Of a stretch of 64,000 nucleotides of DNA, positions 20,117-29,690 are shown piece by piece (the first letter of the stretch is position 1; each line of letters opens with the position of its first letter). The notes under the pieces were generated by a model. The model ran no database searches. It saw only the letters and a program-made list of their open reading frames with translations, and had not been told where the DNA came from. Source of the DNA: Oceanobacillus sp. J11TS1 (GTDB lineage: Bacteria > Bacillota > Bacilli > Bacillales > Amphibacillaceae). The DNA lies in contig NZ_BORO01000019.1 in assembly GCF_018333215.1 (NCBI RefSeq), positions 1 through 64,000 of the forward strand, given 5' to 3'. The translations under genes and the position numbers were made by a program.

Positions 20117-21723
20117 GGATGATTCCTCCCTTTATAAATACGTAACAAGTACTCTGATTTTGGTAAAATGCGAATTTGTGCTTCCGTTAATCCACCGGTC
20201 CGAAGCAATACAAAGAGAAATACAACTGCTCCTGAGATGGAAATAAAGACAACATAGCCAAGCAGCAACAGTCTCCCATTCATCACAAATGCTGAAAAAA
20301 TTCCTTGCATGATGAAAAGGTATATAACCATTGATAAACTTGCTGCTAATAAACTTTTCCAAGAAATGGAGCGGTATAACGCCATATTTGGCAGTTTCCG
20401 GTGTAATTCGATAACTACAAGCAATAATAACACACTAAGGCTTAAGACAGTTGCTATGCTCGCTCCATACACGCCATAAAGGGCTATGAGAATAAGATTA
20501 CTGCACACTTTTATTACAAAAGAAATCCCAATAAATACTGCCGTCCGCACAATCATTCCCAGACTTTGCAGGATCGATGCACCAATGATAGAAATGGTTG
20601 ACATCAAAATGGACACAATTAATAACCTTAATTCATTTGTCCCTTCTGTGTTTTTATAAAGCAATTGATTGACCTCTGGAAAAAGAATAAATAAACCTAA
20701 CACAGCACCTACTGCGATAAAAATGCCGACATGGATTGCTGTTTGAATGTAATTCGTCACCTGTTTTCTCTGCTCTTTTAATTTTTGATGGCTAATTGCC
20801 GGTATAATTGCTAATGCAATAGAAGAGCCGACGATGGTTACCATCTGGATAAGTGGCTGCCCGCGATCAAATACACCCTTCATCTCTTTGGCATCGAGTT
20901 CTTCCACGCCGCTTGCCATTAGTTTCGGTACAAATGTAAATGCATCCGCTAATTGCATGAATAAAAGCGTCATATGGTTCATTGCAGCAGCAATCCCAAA
21001 TAACAGCAAGGTTTTCAGATAAGTTTTCCATGGAATCGCTTCTTCAAAAGTAGATGTTTTAGCTGCTGCGCTTGGATAGTAGCGGCTTTTGTAATGGAAA
21101 ACAAATAGAATAAAAAGTGCGCTGAAGCCTCCCAGTATAGATGCAATCACTGCAGTCGTTCCAATGGTATATAGAGAAAAAATACCCTGACTTACAAACA
21201 ACGCCCCTAAAATAATGGTTCCTACACGTATAATCTGCTCTCCAATTTGAGAAATTGCAGTTGGGGCCATTTCAAATCTACCTTGCGCTACCCCCCGAAA
21301 CAAAGCCAAGATAGGAACAATTAGAAACACAATAGCTGCAAATTGGTATAGAACAATAAAACGCTCATCACCAGCTAGTCTAGCTAGAATTGGAGCGGTA
21401 AAATAAATGATAGCTATCCATACAATATGAAAGCCCGAAAGGATTAATAAGATTGGCCGGTAAAAAGTTTTCCATGACAGCAGTTTCCCTTTTTCTAGTT
21501 CTGTTGCTGTCAATGAAGAAATCGCTGAGGGAAATCCGTATAACGCAAGCATTGTTGCAATTCCTAACAACGGATAAAGCTGTTGGTACATATAAAATCC
21601 CAGATCCCCTGTTAAATTTTGCAATACAATACGATAAACGGCGCTGAGCCCTTTACTTATCAAACCAGCAATACTAAGTAAGAGTGCGCCTTTAACTAAC
21701 CGACTTGTTTCATTGTCTGACAT
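20113..21723 (-). CDS. yabM: MATE/MurJ-like polysaccharide flippase family protein YabM
   Basis: Polytopic membrane protein of the SpoVB/MurJ lipid-flippase superfamily, about 13-14 TM helices over 536 residues; the N-terminal LVKGALLLSIAGLISKGLSA and YGFPSAISSLTATE are typical. Likely moves a lipid-linked sugar or peptidoglycan precursor; the substrate is not known. ATG 21723 is chosen over the adjacent in-frame GTG 21726; RBS AAGGAA. Coupled to yabN by a 4-bp overlap. Confidence 0.9.
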   Translation of the reverse strand: MSDNETSRLVKGALLLSIAGLISKGLSAVYRIVLQNLTGDLGFYMYQQLYPLLGIATMLALYGFPSAISSLTATELEKGKLLSWKTFYRPILLILSGFHIVWIAIIYFTAPILARLAGDERFIVLYQFAAIVFLIVPILALFRGVAQGRFEMAPTAISQIGEQIIRVGTIILGALFVSQGIFSLYTIGTTAVIASILGGFSALFILFVFHYKSRYYPSAAAKTSTFEEAIPWKTYLKTLLLFGIAAAMNHMTLLFMQLADAFTFVPKLMASGVEELDAKEMKGVFDRGQPLIQMVTIVGSSIALAIIPAISHQKLKEQRKQVTNYIQTAIHVGIFIAVGAVLGLFILFPEVNQLLYKNTEGTNELRLLIVSILMSTISIIGASILQSLGMIVRTAVFIGISFVIKVCSNLILIALYGVYGASIATVLSLSVLLLLVVIELHRKLPNMALYRSISWKSLLAASLSMVIYLFIMQGIFSAFVMNGRLLLLGYVVFISISGAVVFLFVLLRTGGLTEAQIRILPKSEYLLRIYKGRNHP

Positions 21724-21778
21724 CACGAATATTTCCTTTTCAAAATGAATTTCCCTCAGTATACCATATCAAAAACCA

Positions 21779-21925
21779 AAAGCGCAGAGCGCCCGTTTAA
21801 AAACGTAGAGATTGCGCCCCGTTCTTTGGGGGGGTGAAGGCTGAGACAAAAGTGTTCATTTATCCAGCAAATTTCGAACATAATGAGCGCAATTACCCGC
21901 TTCGGAAATACACTCCGCTTTCCAT
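21779..21925. repeat. two degenerate interspersed repeat blocks
   Basis: 21779-21835 (GCGCCCGTTTAAAAACGTAG, TGCGCCCCGTTC) matches 46187-46245 and, reversed, 38579-38605. 21836-21925 (AGGCTGAGACAAAAG ... CCAGCAAATTTCGAACATAA) matches the left part of the element at 38436-38571. Confidence 0.65.
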
Positions 21926-21956
21926 GGCGACTGCTCCTAACAAATTCAATATAATT

Positions 21957-21983
21957 TGCATCCATAGATTTTGGTGAAGAGCC
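21957..21983 (-). repeat. solo terminal repeat of an ISL3-like miniature element
   Basis: CCATAGATTTTGGTGAAGAGCC, near-identical to the GAAGAGCC end of the element starting at 22007 and inverse of the GGCTCTT end at 55642. No partner end is found to its left; the element was probably cut by other repeats. Confidence 0.65.
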
Positions 21984-22006
21984 AAAATTAATTCACGCAA
22001 AACTTT

Positions 22007-22246
22007 GAGTCAACACCTAAATTAATGGTTGAAATATATGAATAAATATGGTAGTGAAAACTAGCTAGCGGAGGAAAAACACGGAGACTCCTGTGGGAAT
22101 GCGCAGTGTGAAGACCCCGCAGAAAAAGCGAACTTCTTTTTCGAGGAGGCTGAGGACAAGCCCACGGAAAGCGTAGTGTTTTTCTGCAGCGGTTGCCTTT
22201 ATCAATTTAAATTCAGTTTGTCAACCATGGTTTCAGGTGAAGAGCC
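22007..22246 (+). mobile_element. miniature inverted-repeat element (copy 1), ISL3-like ends
   Basis: 240 bp with imperfect terminal inverted repeats (GAGTCAACACCTAAATTAAT at the left, ...CAACCATGGTTTCAGGTGAA+GAGCC at the right), flanked by perfect 8-bp direct repeats AAAACTTT at 21999-22006 and 22247-22254. The interior (CACGGAGACTCCTGTGGGAA, GAAGACCCCGCAGAAAAAGC, GAGGAGGCTGAGGACAAGCC) has no open reading frame but several GC-rich palindromic blocks. The ends and the 8-bp duplication fit the ISL3 family; transposition in trans is inferred. Confidence 0.8.
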
Positions 22247-22272
22247 AAAACTTTAATACTTTCTTTATCCAT

Positions 22273-22324
22273 AAAAAAGAAGCCTATGCTCTAGATTGGA
22301 GGGTAACCTAGAGAAAGCTTCTTT
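22273..22324 (-). terminator. terminator after spoVT
   Basis: Minus-strand stem AAGAAGC/GCTTCTT enclosing CTCTAG/CTAGAG, followed by six T; 25 nt past the spoVT stop. Confidence 0.8.
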
Positions 22325-22349
22325 CTGGACAAGTATCAATAATAATTGG

Positions 22350-22883
22350 CTATTCCATCTGTTTCGCCAGAAAAACAGATGCAGTTTCTATTCCTTTTTG
22401 TTCTACCTTACTCAGTTTTTCTTCTTTTGAAAAAATCATGACACAGCCGATTGGATCACCATTCGCAATAATAGGTTGAATAGAATAAGAGTGCAGCTCC
22501 TCTTCAATCCCGTCTATAATCTCAACTTGTGTCTTATCTCCTTCATAAACAGGTGAACGCCCTTCAATAATAGTTGTAATATGATTACTTACCGATTTAT
22601 TTAGATACTCTTTTTTGGATTCTCCTGCTACTGCAATAATTTCGTCCCGGTCTGTAATAAGAACTGGTGCTTGTAAAGATTGAAATAATGCCTCTGCATA
22701 TTCTTTGGCAAAATGACCTAATTCACTAATTGGCGAATATTTTTTTAAAATGACTTCACCTTCGCGATCAACGAAGATTTCAAGCGGGTCTCCTTCACGA
22801 ATTCGCAGTGTTCTTCGAATTTCTTTCGGTACCACTACTCTTCCTAAGTCATCAATACGTCGCACAATTCCTGTTGCTTTCAT
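22350..22883 (-). CDS. spoVT: stage V sporulation regulator SpoVT
   Basis: Forespore transcription factor tuning late sigma-G genes. N-terminal AbrB-type swapped-hairpin DNA-binding domain (MKATGIVRRIDDLGRVVVPKE ending LKKY, residues 1-52) and a C-terminal GAF-like domain (about 55-177). 177 residues, normal. RBS GGGAGG. Preceded by a sigma-G-like promoter at 22965-22994. It is paralogous to abrB at 41261 (same N-terminal fold). Confidence 0.97.
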   Translation of the reverse strand: MKATGIVRRIDDLGRVVVPKEIRRTLRIREGDPLEIFVDREGEVILKKYSPISELGHFAKEYAEALFQSLQAPVLITDRDEIIAVAGESKKEYLNKSVSNHITTIIEGRSPVYEGDKTQVEIIDGIEEELHSYSIQPIIANGDPIGCVMIFSKEEKLSKVEQKGIETASVFLAKQME

Positions 22884-22964
22884 CTAAGTATCCTCCCTTT
22901 CAACTGACAATTCTGGCCTGGATGAAAAGTCTATCCTTTGCTTCATCATCACTGGCTGTTGTTT

Positions 22965-22994
22965 TAGTATAAATCAACCAAGAATAACTATACA
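22965..22994 (-). promoter_or_regulatory. sigma-G-type promoter of spoVT
   Basis: Minus strand TGTATA (22989-22994), 17-bp spacer, TATACTA (22965-22971), against consensus TGAATA and CATACTA. It lies about 80 nt upstream of spoVT, which is sigma-G dependent in B. subtilis. Confidence 0.65.
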
Positions 22995-23031
22995 TTCCAA
23001 TTGAAATTTAGACGATTTTATTTTAGACAGC

Positions 23032-23078
23032 AAAAAAACGACAAGCTTCTCTCTTATAGAAGAAAGTTGCTTGTCGTT
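23032..23078 (-). terminator. terminator after mfd
   Basis: Minus-strand 10-bp stem AACGACAAGC/GCTTGTCGTT followed by a long T-run; 14 nt past the mfd stop. Confidence 0.88.
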
Positions 23079-23091
23079 CCTTACTATTTAT

Positions 23092-26000
23092 TTAACGATT
23101 TACATCACTTAATTTTTTTATAAATTCTATCACGGTATCGTGACGTTTGTAGGCTTTGTCATTACTCCATTTGATACCGACTTTTAAGTTTTGATTTTCT
23201 GTGCCTAGACTGACTTGACGATCAAATTGATTTGCTACTTCAAACAATTTAGAGCCATCAATTTCTCGGCTTCTTCCTTCATCAATCAGCATGGTAATTT
23301 TCTTTGGCGCCTCAGTAATTGATTGAACACGTTGCTTCTTAGCATGCATTCTCATAATACTTACCGTAAATAGATTATTTACTTCGGCAGGATAATCTCC
23401 AAAACGATCAATTAATTCATCTCTTAAATCCTGGACATCTTCTGGGCTATCCAAGGTTTGGAACTGCTTATACATTTCAATTTTTTGCTTTTCATCCTTC
23501 AAATATTCATCCGGAATATAAGCATCAATTTTCAAGGAAATCTCAGGTTCAAAAGGCTTGATATCCTCGACCTCTTTACCTTCTTTACGAGCATCGATGG
23601 CGTCTTTCAGCATTTGAGAGTACATATCAAACCCTACAGAGTCGATAAATCCATGCTGCTGTGCACCTAGAAGATTTCCAGCACCGCGAATGGATAAATC
23701 CCGCATAGCTATCTTAAAGCCGGAACCGAGTTCTGTGAATTCTTTAATTGCTTGCAACCTTTTCTCCGCAACCTCTGTTAAAACTTTGTCACGCTGATAG
23801 GTGAAATAAGCATATGCTACACGATTAGAACGGCCAACCCGTCCTCTTAACTGATAAAGCTGGCTAAGTCCCATACGGTCAGCGTGGTTAACAATCAACG
23901 TATTTACATTTGGAATATCTACACCAGTCTCAATGATTGTCGTACTAACTAGAATGTCGAATTCACCTTCAATAAAACCAAATATAACGTTCTCCAGTTC
24001 GGATTCGTTCATCTGCCCATGAGCAATTGCTACTTTTGCATTTGGTACGAGCATTCCAATATCACGAGCGACTTTTTCAATGTTTTCTACCCGATTGTGC
24101 AAGAAGAAAACTTGCCCGCCTCTAGACATTTCTCGATCAATAGCCTCACGTATAAAAGAGGGGTTATACTCCATCACATACGTTTGAATCGGGAATCTAT
24201 TTTCTGGTGGTGTCTCAATAACAGATAAATCTCTTACGCCAAGCATAGACATATGCAATGTTCTTGGAATTGGTGTTGCTGTCAATGTTAAAACGTCGAC
24301 ATTGGTTTTCAGCTGTTTAATTTTTTCTTTATGTTTTACACCAAATCGTTGTTCCTCATCGACAACCAGTAATCCCAAATCCTTATAATGGACATCTTTC
24401 GATAACAGGCGATGCGTCCCCACGACAATATCCATGTTTCCATCCGCAAGCCCTTTTACGGTATCATTGGATTGTTTGCGCGTACGAAAACGACTTAATA
24501 GACCAATATTTATTGGATAGTCCTGAAATCTTTCACGAAATGTCTCATAATGCTGCTGCGCAAGAATTGTCGTTGGAACAAGAATCGCTACTTGTTTTCC
24601 ATCTGCTACTGCTTTGAAAGCTGCACGAATAGCTACCTCTGTTTTTCCATAACCTACATCGCCACAAAGCAAGCGGTCCATTGGTCTTTCTTTTTCCATA
24701 TCTGCTTTAATTTCAGCGATACACCTGAGCTGGTCTTCTGTTTCTTGATAAGCAAATGAGTCCTCAAATTCCCGCTGTAAATCGGAATCTGGCGAAAAGG
24801 CATATCCTTTCCGAGATTCACGTTCTGAGTACAGCTTGATTAAATCATCGGCAATATCTTCAACAGAACTTTGTACTTTTCGTTTTACCTTTGTCCATTC
24901 CGTGCCGCCTAATTTATATAGTTTCGGCTCTTTCCCCTCTGAACCAACAAATTTTTGCACTAAATCAATTTGTTCAATCGGTACAAATAGCTTATCATCT
25001 CCGGAATAGCGAATCAGCATATAATCTTTATGCAGTTTATTGACTTCTAACGTTTCAATCCCTAAATATTTCCCAACACCATGATTCGCATGCACAACAT
25101 AGTCGCCTATCTTTAACTCTTGATAACTTTTAATTCGTTCTGCATTGGAAATCTTCGGCTGTTTTCTAGGACGCTTCATACGTTTTTTAAATAACTCGTT
25201 TTCCGTAATAATTGCCAACCTATGCATTGGAAATTCAATACCGGCATGTAGATAACCAACAACAATTGTCGGCTTTTGTAAAGGTAACTTTAAATCTTTT
25301 TCCACATTTGTTTCGATATCATAATCTTCTAAAATAGAGTGTACTTTTTCTGCGCGTTGTTCATTTGGCGTAAGAATAACAACTGAATAATCCCCTTTTT
25401 CCCAACGCTTTAATTCATTTTTAAATAAAGGCATTTGGCCATGAAATTCCTGCATGGTCCGTGTCGATAGATTAATAACATTTTGCGGGTTGGTATTTGG
25501 AATATGTCGCATAAATACAGACATATATACACGAGGATGTGAAATTTCATCTATTAGCTTATTCCACCCAAAAGAGAATTGACTGCCCTGAACCATTTTA
25601 TTTGCTTCTAACAGCCCTGTGTACCATTCTAATTCCTCATGATCTAGATTTGTCGCTGTTTCATGAATTCGACTCATTTCATCAAAAAAGATAACACCAT
25701 TTCTCGGCAAATAGTCTAATAAACTAGCGGGCTCATCATATAAATAGCCAATATACTTATACATGCCTTGAAAACGATTAAGTTGTTTAAACTGCTCAAT
25801 ATCCTGCTCGATTACTTCGACAAGATCTTCTTTATCTTCAGGTTTTTTTACTTTTTTCAACGTATCTGCAAGTGCGTCTTCAATTCGTTCTGCTACTTTG
25901 ATCATTTCTTGTTCGTCAATTAATAATTCCGTTGCAGGATGAATGGTTATCTCTTCTAATTTATCCATAGAACGTTGTGACTCCGCATCAAAGAAACGGA

Positions 26001-26610
26001 TAGAATCTACCTCTTCATCAAATAACTCGATACGAATCGGGTGTTCTTCCGTAATCGGATAAATGTCAATAATTCCTCCACGCTGACTAAATTCTCCAGG
26101 GGCCGTAACCATGGGAGCATTTTCATATCCCATCTCCACAAGAGAACGCAAGTAAACCTCCATTTCAATGTCTTTGCCAACCTGAAACAGAAGCTGATAC
26201 TTATTCCAATATGCTTTTGGTGGCAGCATCCGTTTTAATGCTGCAACAGGTGCTATTAAAATCCCTTTATCCTTCTCGGTCCACGCCGTCAAGGCTTCAA
26301 TGCGCTGTGAGCGTAATTCTGGGCTAGCTACAGCCATTTCAGAAGCTATCAGCTCGTTAACCGGATAAAGATAAACGCCTTCATTGTTTGTCAACTCTGT
26401 CAGGTCATCATATAGTTGCTGTGCCTGAGCTAATTGATGCGTAACAATTAAAAACGGTCGATTCATTGATTGATGTATGGTGGATAAGAGCAGGCTTCTG
26501 GCGGAGCCGCTTAAACCGGCAACCATTTGCTCTTTCATGCCAGTTAGCAACCCATCCATAATCGACTGTATATCTTCCTGCGAATTTAAATAATTTTGAA
26601 TTGCTTTCAT
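23092..26610 (-). CDS. mfd: transcription-repair coupling factor Mfd
   Basis: Removes RNA polymerase stalled at DNA lesions and recruits UvrA. N-terminal UvrB-like module, CarD-like RNA polymerase-interacting domain near residues 495-570 (GDYVVHANHGVGKYLGIETL), then RecG-like helicase: Walker A GDVGYGKTEVAIRAAF near 650, DEEQ box VVDEEQRFGVKHKEKI near 752, QxxGRxGR motif QLRGRVGRSNRVAYAYF, and a C-terminal TRCF domain. 1172 residues, full length. It shares the conserved order fin-mfd-spoVT. Confidence 0.98.
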   Translation of the reverse strand: MKAIQNYLNSQEDIQSIMDGLLTGMKEQMVAGLSGSARSLLLSTIHQSMNRPFLIVTHQLAQAQQLYDDLTELTNNEGVYLYPVNELIASEMAVASPELRSQRIEALTAWTEKDKGILIAPVAALKRMLPPKAYWNKYQLLFQVGKDIEMEVYLRSLVEMGYENAPMVTAPGEFSQRGGIIDIYPITEEHPIRIELFDEEVDSIRFFDAESQRSMDKLEEITIHPATELLIDEQEMIKVAERIEDALADTLKKVKKPEDKEDLVEVIEQDIEQFKQLNRFQGMYKYIGYLYDEPASLLDYLPRNGVIFFDEMSRIHETATNLDHEELEWYTGLLEANKMVQGSQFSFGWNKLIDEISHPRVYMSVFMRHIPNTNPQNVINLSTRTMQEFHGQMPLFKNELKRWEKGDYSVVILTPNEQRAEKVHSILEDYDIETNVEKDLKLPLQKPTIVVGYLHAGIEFPMHRLAIITENELFKKRMKRPRKQPKISNAERIKSYQELKIGDYVVHANHGVGKYLGIETLEVNKLHKDYMLIRYSGDDKLFVPIEQIDLVQKFVGSEGKEPKLYKLGGTEWTKVKRKVQSSVEDIADDLIKLYSERESRKGYAFSPDSDLQREFEDSFAYQETEDQLRCIAEIKADMEKERPMDRLLCGDVGYGKTEVAIRAAFKAVADGKQVAILVPTTILAQQHYETFRERFQDYPINIGLLSRFRTRKQSNDTVKGLADGNMDIVVGTHRLLSKDVHYKDLGLLVVDEEQRFGVKHKEKIKQLKTNVDVLTLTATPIPRTLHMSMLGVRDLSVIETPPENRFPIQTYVMEYNPSFIREAIDREMSRGGQVFFLHNRVENIEKVARDIGMLVPNAKVAIAHGQMNESELENVIFGFIEGEFDILVSTTIIETGVDIPNVNTLIVNHADRMGLSQLYQLRGRVGRSNRVAYAYFTYQRDKVLTEVAEKRLQAIKEFTELGSGFKIAMRDLSIRGAGNLLGAQQHGFIDSVGFDMYSQMLKDAIDARKEGKEVEDIKPFEPEISLKIDAYIPDEYLKDEKQKIEMYKQFQTLDSPEDVQDLRDELIDRFGDYPAEVNNLFTVSIMRMHAKKQRVQSITEAPKKITMLIDEGRSREIDGSKLFEVANQFDRQVSLGTENQNLKVGIKWSNDKAYKRHDTVIEFIKKLSDVNR

Positions 26611-26774
26611 TCGTATTTCCCCTCTAAACTGCTAAGTTAAAATATTAAGAAAAAGAGCTACTTGGGCTCGAGTAAATAATTACAGCATGATAAACCACCT
26701 TATCAGACAATGGTATATATTTATATGGCAAATGTCTATTAAACCAAAGTGATTACCAAATCACGGTTATCCCG

Positions 26775-27005
26775 CTATTGTAAGAAATGATCTAATTCAT
26801 GATAATTAGGGTTCGCTTCAAGAGTCTGTTGACAGTATTCACAAATTACATTTAATCGAAAATTGCCGTCTTTTTCAGAGACTACCATCTCCATCATATC
26901 TTGTTCATCTATTAATTCAAGAAAACGAAAGGATAAGTCAATTTCTTTATACTCCAATATACCTAATTCTTTCCCGCAATGGCGACAACCATAATAGATA
27001 ATCAT
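26775..27005 (-). CDS. fin: anti-sigma-F factor Fin
   Basis: Small zinc protein (YabK) that inhibits sigma-F late in engulfment and so helps the switch to sigma-G. Two CxxC pairs, C7/C10 and C55/C58, form the zinc site; 76 residues, exactly the B. subtilis length. GAGGTG 6 nt before ATG 27005 selects that start over the ATG at 27014. A sigma-F-type promoter lies at 27087-27116. Gene order pth-fin-mfd is conserved. Confidence 0.94.
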   Translation of the reverse strand: MIIYYGCRHCGKELGILEYKEIDLSFRFLELIDEQDMMEMVVSEKDGNFRLNVICEYCQQTLEANPNYHELDHFLQ

Positions 27006-27086
27006 CTCATTCACCTCGATTAAAACACAAAGATTTAGAGTACAGTTTATCCTTTGTTTTAAGAGGATGTTCTGTACTATTCTTTC

Positions 27087-27116
27087 TAGTTTTAACCGAG
27101 GGGAATGAGAATATAC
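27087..27116 (-). promoter_or_regulatory. sigma-F-type promoter of fin
   Basis: Minus strand GTATA (27112-27116), 15-bp spacer, GTTAAAACTA (27087-27096): nine of ten positions of the sigma-F -10 consensus GGNRANAMTW. Start would be about 75 nt upstream of fin. Confidence 0.65.
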
Positions 27117-27138
27117 TTTGTCTTAAAAAAAGTATGCT

Positions 27139-27702
27139 CTATTGATTAAATTCATTCATTACATCTATAAACGGCTTTCGATTTATCCATGATTCAATCG
27201 CATCAGCTGCTTGTTGAATACTTTGGCTGACAGCTTCTTTTTCTTCTTTTGGAAACTTCCCTAATACATAATCTACAACAGGTGTTGCATTTACCGGCCT
27301 TCCTACGCCAAGACGTACGCGCTTAAACTCTTTCGTACCTAAATGTTCAATAGTCGACCTGACACCATTATGACCGCCATGGCCACCCTTTTGCCGTAAT
27401 CTAATTTTTCCGGTAGGTAAATCCAAATCATCATAAATAAGCACAACGTCATCTATATCTATATCATAATAATCCATCAATGGTCGAATAGACTCTCCTG
27501 ATAAATTCATATAAGTTTGCGGTTGTAATAATATAATTTTTTCACCATTGAAGTGTTCTATTGCATAATCCCCACGAAATTTAGAATTATTTAGTTTCCA
27601 GTCATGTCGACGCAGTAATTCGTCAATGGTGCAAAATCCAATATTATGACGCGTCTCCTTATACTTTCTGCCAGGATTACCTAGCCCTACGATTAACTTC
27701 AT
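27139..27702 (-). CDS. pth: peptidyl-tRNA hydrolase
   Basis: Recycles peptidyl-tRNAs; the B. subtilis gene is also known as spoVC. Motifs: [22 protein letters not shown] with the catalytic histidine in [27 protein letters not shown]. 187 residues. ATG 27702 is preferred over the adjacent GTG because GAGGG lies 7 nt upstream. It follows ctc, as in B. subtilis. Confidence 0.97.
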   Translation of the reverse strand: MKLIVGLGNPGRKYKETRHNIGFCTIDELLRRHDWKLNNSKFRGDYAIEHFNGEKIILLQPQTYMNLSGESIRPLMDYYDIDIDDVVLIYDDLDLPTGKIRLRQKGGHGGHNGVRSTIEHLGTKEFKRVRLGVGRPVNATPVVDYVLGKFPKEEKEAVSQSIQQAADAIESWINRKPFIDVMNEFNQ

Positions 27703-27763
27703 CACCTTGCCCTCACTTCTTATAAGAGGTTCATCAAAACCACATTTTCTTTAAACACAACAA

Positions 27764-27804
27764 CCCTTCTTTACTCAAACCTGTACGATGTAAGTAAAGA
27801 AGGG
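27764..27804 (-). terminator. hairpin after ctc
   Basis: 12-bp perfect stem CCCTTCTTTACT/AGTAAAGAAGGG with a 17-nt loop, followed on the minus strand by GTTGTTGTGTTT. Partial terminator between ctc and pth. Confidence 0.65.
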
Positions 27805-27851
27805 AGGTACTACTTATACATTCTATTTTGAATTAGAAGAATGAATGAATC

Positions 27852-28472
27852 TTATTCATCTTTTTCTTTAATGACTTCTGGTTCAGCGCCCTCATCTGCA
27901 TCTGTTTCTATCTCTTCTTCTGTAGTTGGAGGTACAACAGAAGCGATAACCGTATCTGGAGAATCTAAAAATTCATAGTTTCCAGTTGGTGTCAGATCAG
28001 AAATAGATAGGCTATCATTCACCTCTAGGTCAGAGACATCGACCACGATTTCCTCTGGGATATCGCTTGGTTTTGCACGGACTTGGATTTCATAAAATGG
28101 CTGTTGCAGCACGCCACCTTCTTTTTCACCTTTTGCTTGACCTTCAAGGCGAACAGAAACCTCAACGTCCATTTCTTCAGACATATTCACGATATAAAAA
28201 TCAGCATGTAGTAAATTATCTTTTATTGGGTCAATTTGATAATCATGCAGCATCACATCTACAGCGTCGCCACCTTCGACTTGAAGCGAAATAATCGCAT
28301 TTCTTCCTTCGTCGCGAACGGTTTTGATTAAATCAATACTATCGACAGAAACCGTTTTGGCTTCCTTGTCTTTCCCATACACAACCGCTGGAATTCTACC
28401 GCTATTTCTAATTTCATTTGTTGCTGACTTTGCAAGGTCTTCTCTTTTTTGTGCGTTTAATTTTACTGCCAT
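27852..28472 (-). CDS. ctc: general stress protein Ctc, ribosomal protein bL25 family
   Basis: Binds 5S rRNA on the 50S subunit; a classic sigma-B stress gene in Bacillus. N-terminal L25 domain (AQKREDLAKSATNEIRNSGR, IPAVVYGKDKE) and C-terminal TL5 beta domain, ending in an acidic tail. GGAGG 9 nt before ATG 28472 gives MAVKLNAQK and 206 residues. A textbook sigma-B promoter lies at 28636-28661. Confidence 0.96.
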   Translation of the reverse strand: MAVKLNAQKREDLAKSATNEIRNSGRIPAVVYGKDKEAKTVSVDSIDLIKTVRDEGRNAIISLQVEGGDAVDVMLHDYQIDPIKDNLLHADFYIVNMSEEMDVEVSVRLEGQAKGEKEGGVLQQPFYEIQVRAKPSDIPEEIVVDVSDLEVNDSLSISDLTPTGNYEFLDSPDTVIASVVPPTTEEEIETDADEGAEPEVIKEKDE

Positions 28473-28635
28473 TCGTATCACCCTCCAAGTTTATTTAAAA
28501 AAATAATATGAAACATCGTTACTGTGAATAGAATCTTCTATGAAAACCGCTCACTTCTTGTGGCGGGTTAGAAGTCATTACACCTTGTGAAAGTTCATTT
28601 CTTTTTTCTCAATAAAAAAACGGTCAGTATATTAA

Positions 28636-28661
28636 ATACCCTAAAATGGAACAAGTTAAAC
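28636..28661 (-). promoter_or_regulatory. sigma-B promoter of ctc
   Basis: Minus strand GTTTAA (28656-28661), 14-bp spacer, GGGTAT (28636-28641): a perfect match to the general stress consensus. It leaves a leader of about 155 nt containing a weak hairpin. Confidence 0.85.
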
Positions 28662-28710
28662 CTTCAATTCAGAAAAGAAATAATTCATGTTAAAATGATG
28701 CTTCCGTGTA

Positions 28711-29664
28711 TTAGTCAAAAAGAATACTTACAGATTGCATTTCATGAACACGGATGATTGCTTCTCCGATAAGAGAAGAAACGGATAACTCGGTAATTTT
28801 ATCGATACATTTTTCTTCTGGTAAAGGAATTGTATCTGTTACCACAAGTTCTTTAATTTTTGAATTATCAATGCGCTCAATTGCTGGCCCTGAAAGTACT
28901 GGATGTGTACAACAAGCATATACTTCTTTTGCGCCACTTTCAATTAATGCATTTGCCGCCAATGTAATTGTACCAGCAGTATCAATTAAATCATCAATTA
29001 AGATTGCTGTTTTTCCTTCAATATTACCAATAATATTCATTACTTCCGCAACATTTGGTTTTGGACGACGTTTGTCGATAATACCAATTGGAGCCTTTAA
29101 GCGGTCAGCCATTTTTCTTGCGCGAATAACACCGCCGTGGTCAGGAGAAACCACAATGACATCCTCTAAGTTTTTTTGTTCAAAATAAGTGGATAAAATT
29201 GGTACACCTTGTAAGTGGTCAATTGGAATATCAAAGAAGCCTTGAATTTGCGGGGCGTGCAAATCAAGTGTAATCATTCGATTTGCTCCTGCTTTTTCGA
29301 TTAAATCTGCTACTAATTTTGCTGTAATTGGCTCACGTGCCCTTGCTTTTCGGTCTTGACGTGCATAACCGTAATACGGCATCACAATATTGATTGATTT
29401 TGCAGAAGCACGTTTCAATGCATCAATCATAATAAGCAGTTCCATAATGTGTTGGTTTACTGGAGCAGAAGTGGACTGAATAACATAAACGTCAGATCCA
29501 CGTACACTCTCTTCTATATTGATTTGTATTTCTCCATCACTGAACTGTGTTACTGTACACTTTCCTAATTTCGTTCCGATCTGATCTGCGATTTTTTCTG
29601 CTAACGCTAAACTAGAGTTTAACGAAAATACTTTCAACGACGAATCCTTATAGTTGGATGACAT
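28711..29664 (-). CDS. prs: ribose-phosphate pyrophosphokinase (PRPP synthetase)
   Basis: Makes PRPP from ribose 5-phosphate and ATP for nucleotide, His and Trp synthesis. Signatures: [53 protein letters not shown] and the PRPP loop [22 protein letters not shown] upstream of ATG 29664 gives 317 residues, identical in length to B. subtilis Prs; the frame is open to 29679. It follows glmU by about 25 nt, probably one transcript. Confidence 0.98.
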   Translation of the reverse strand: MSSNYKDSSLKVFSLNSSLALAEKIADQIGTKLGKCTVTQFSDGEIQINIEESVRGSDVYVIQSTSAPVNQHIMELLIMIDALKRASAKSINIVMPYYGYARQDRKARAREPITAKLVADLIEKAGANRMITLDLHAPQIQGFFDIPIDHLQGVPILSTYFEQKNLEDVIVVSPDHGGVIRARKMADRLKAPIGIIDKRRPKPNVAEVMNIIGNIEGKTAILIDDLIDTAGTITLAANALIESGAKEVYACCTHPVLSGPAIERIDNSKIKELVVTDTIPLPEEKCIDKITELSVSSLIGEAIIRVHEMQSVSILFD

Positions 29665-29690
29665 TACCCTAACCTCCATGACTTTGTAGT

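Noticed and set aside
21770-22255. CRISPR array suggested by clustered repeats
   Set aside because: Repeats are long, imperfect and of different families, without regular spacing or unique spacers.
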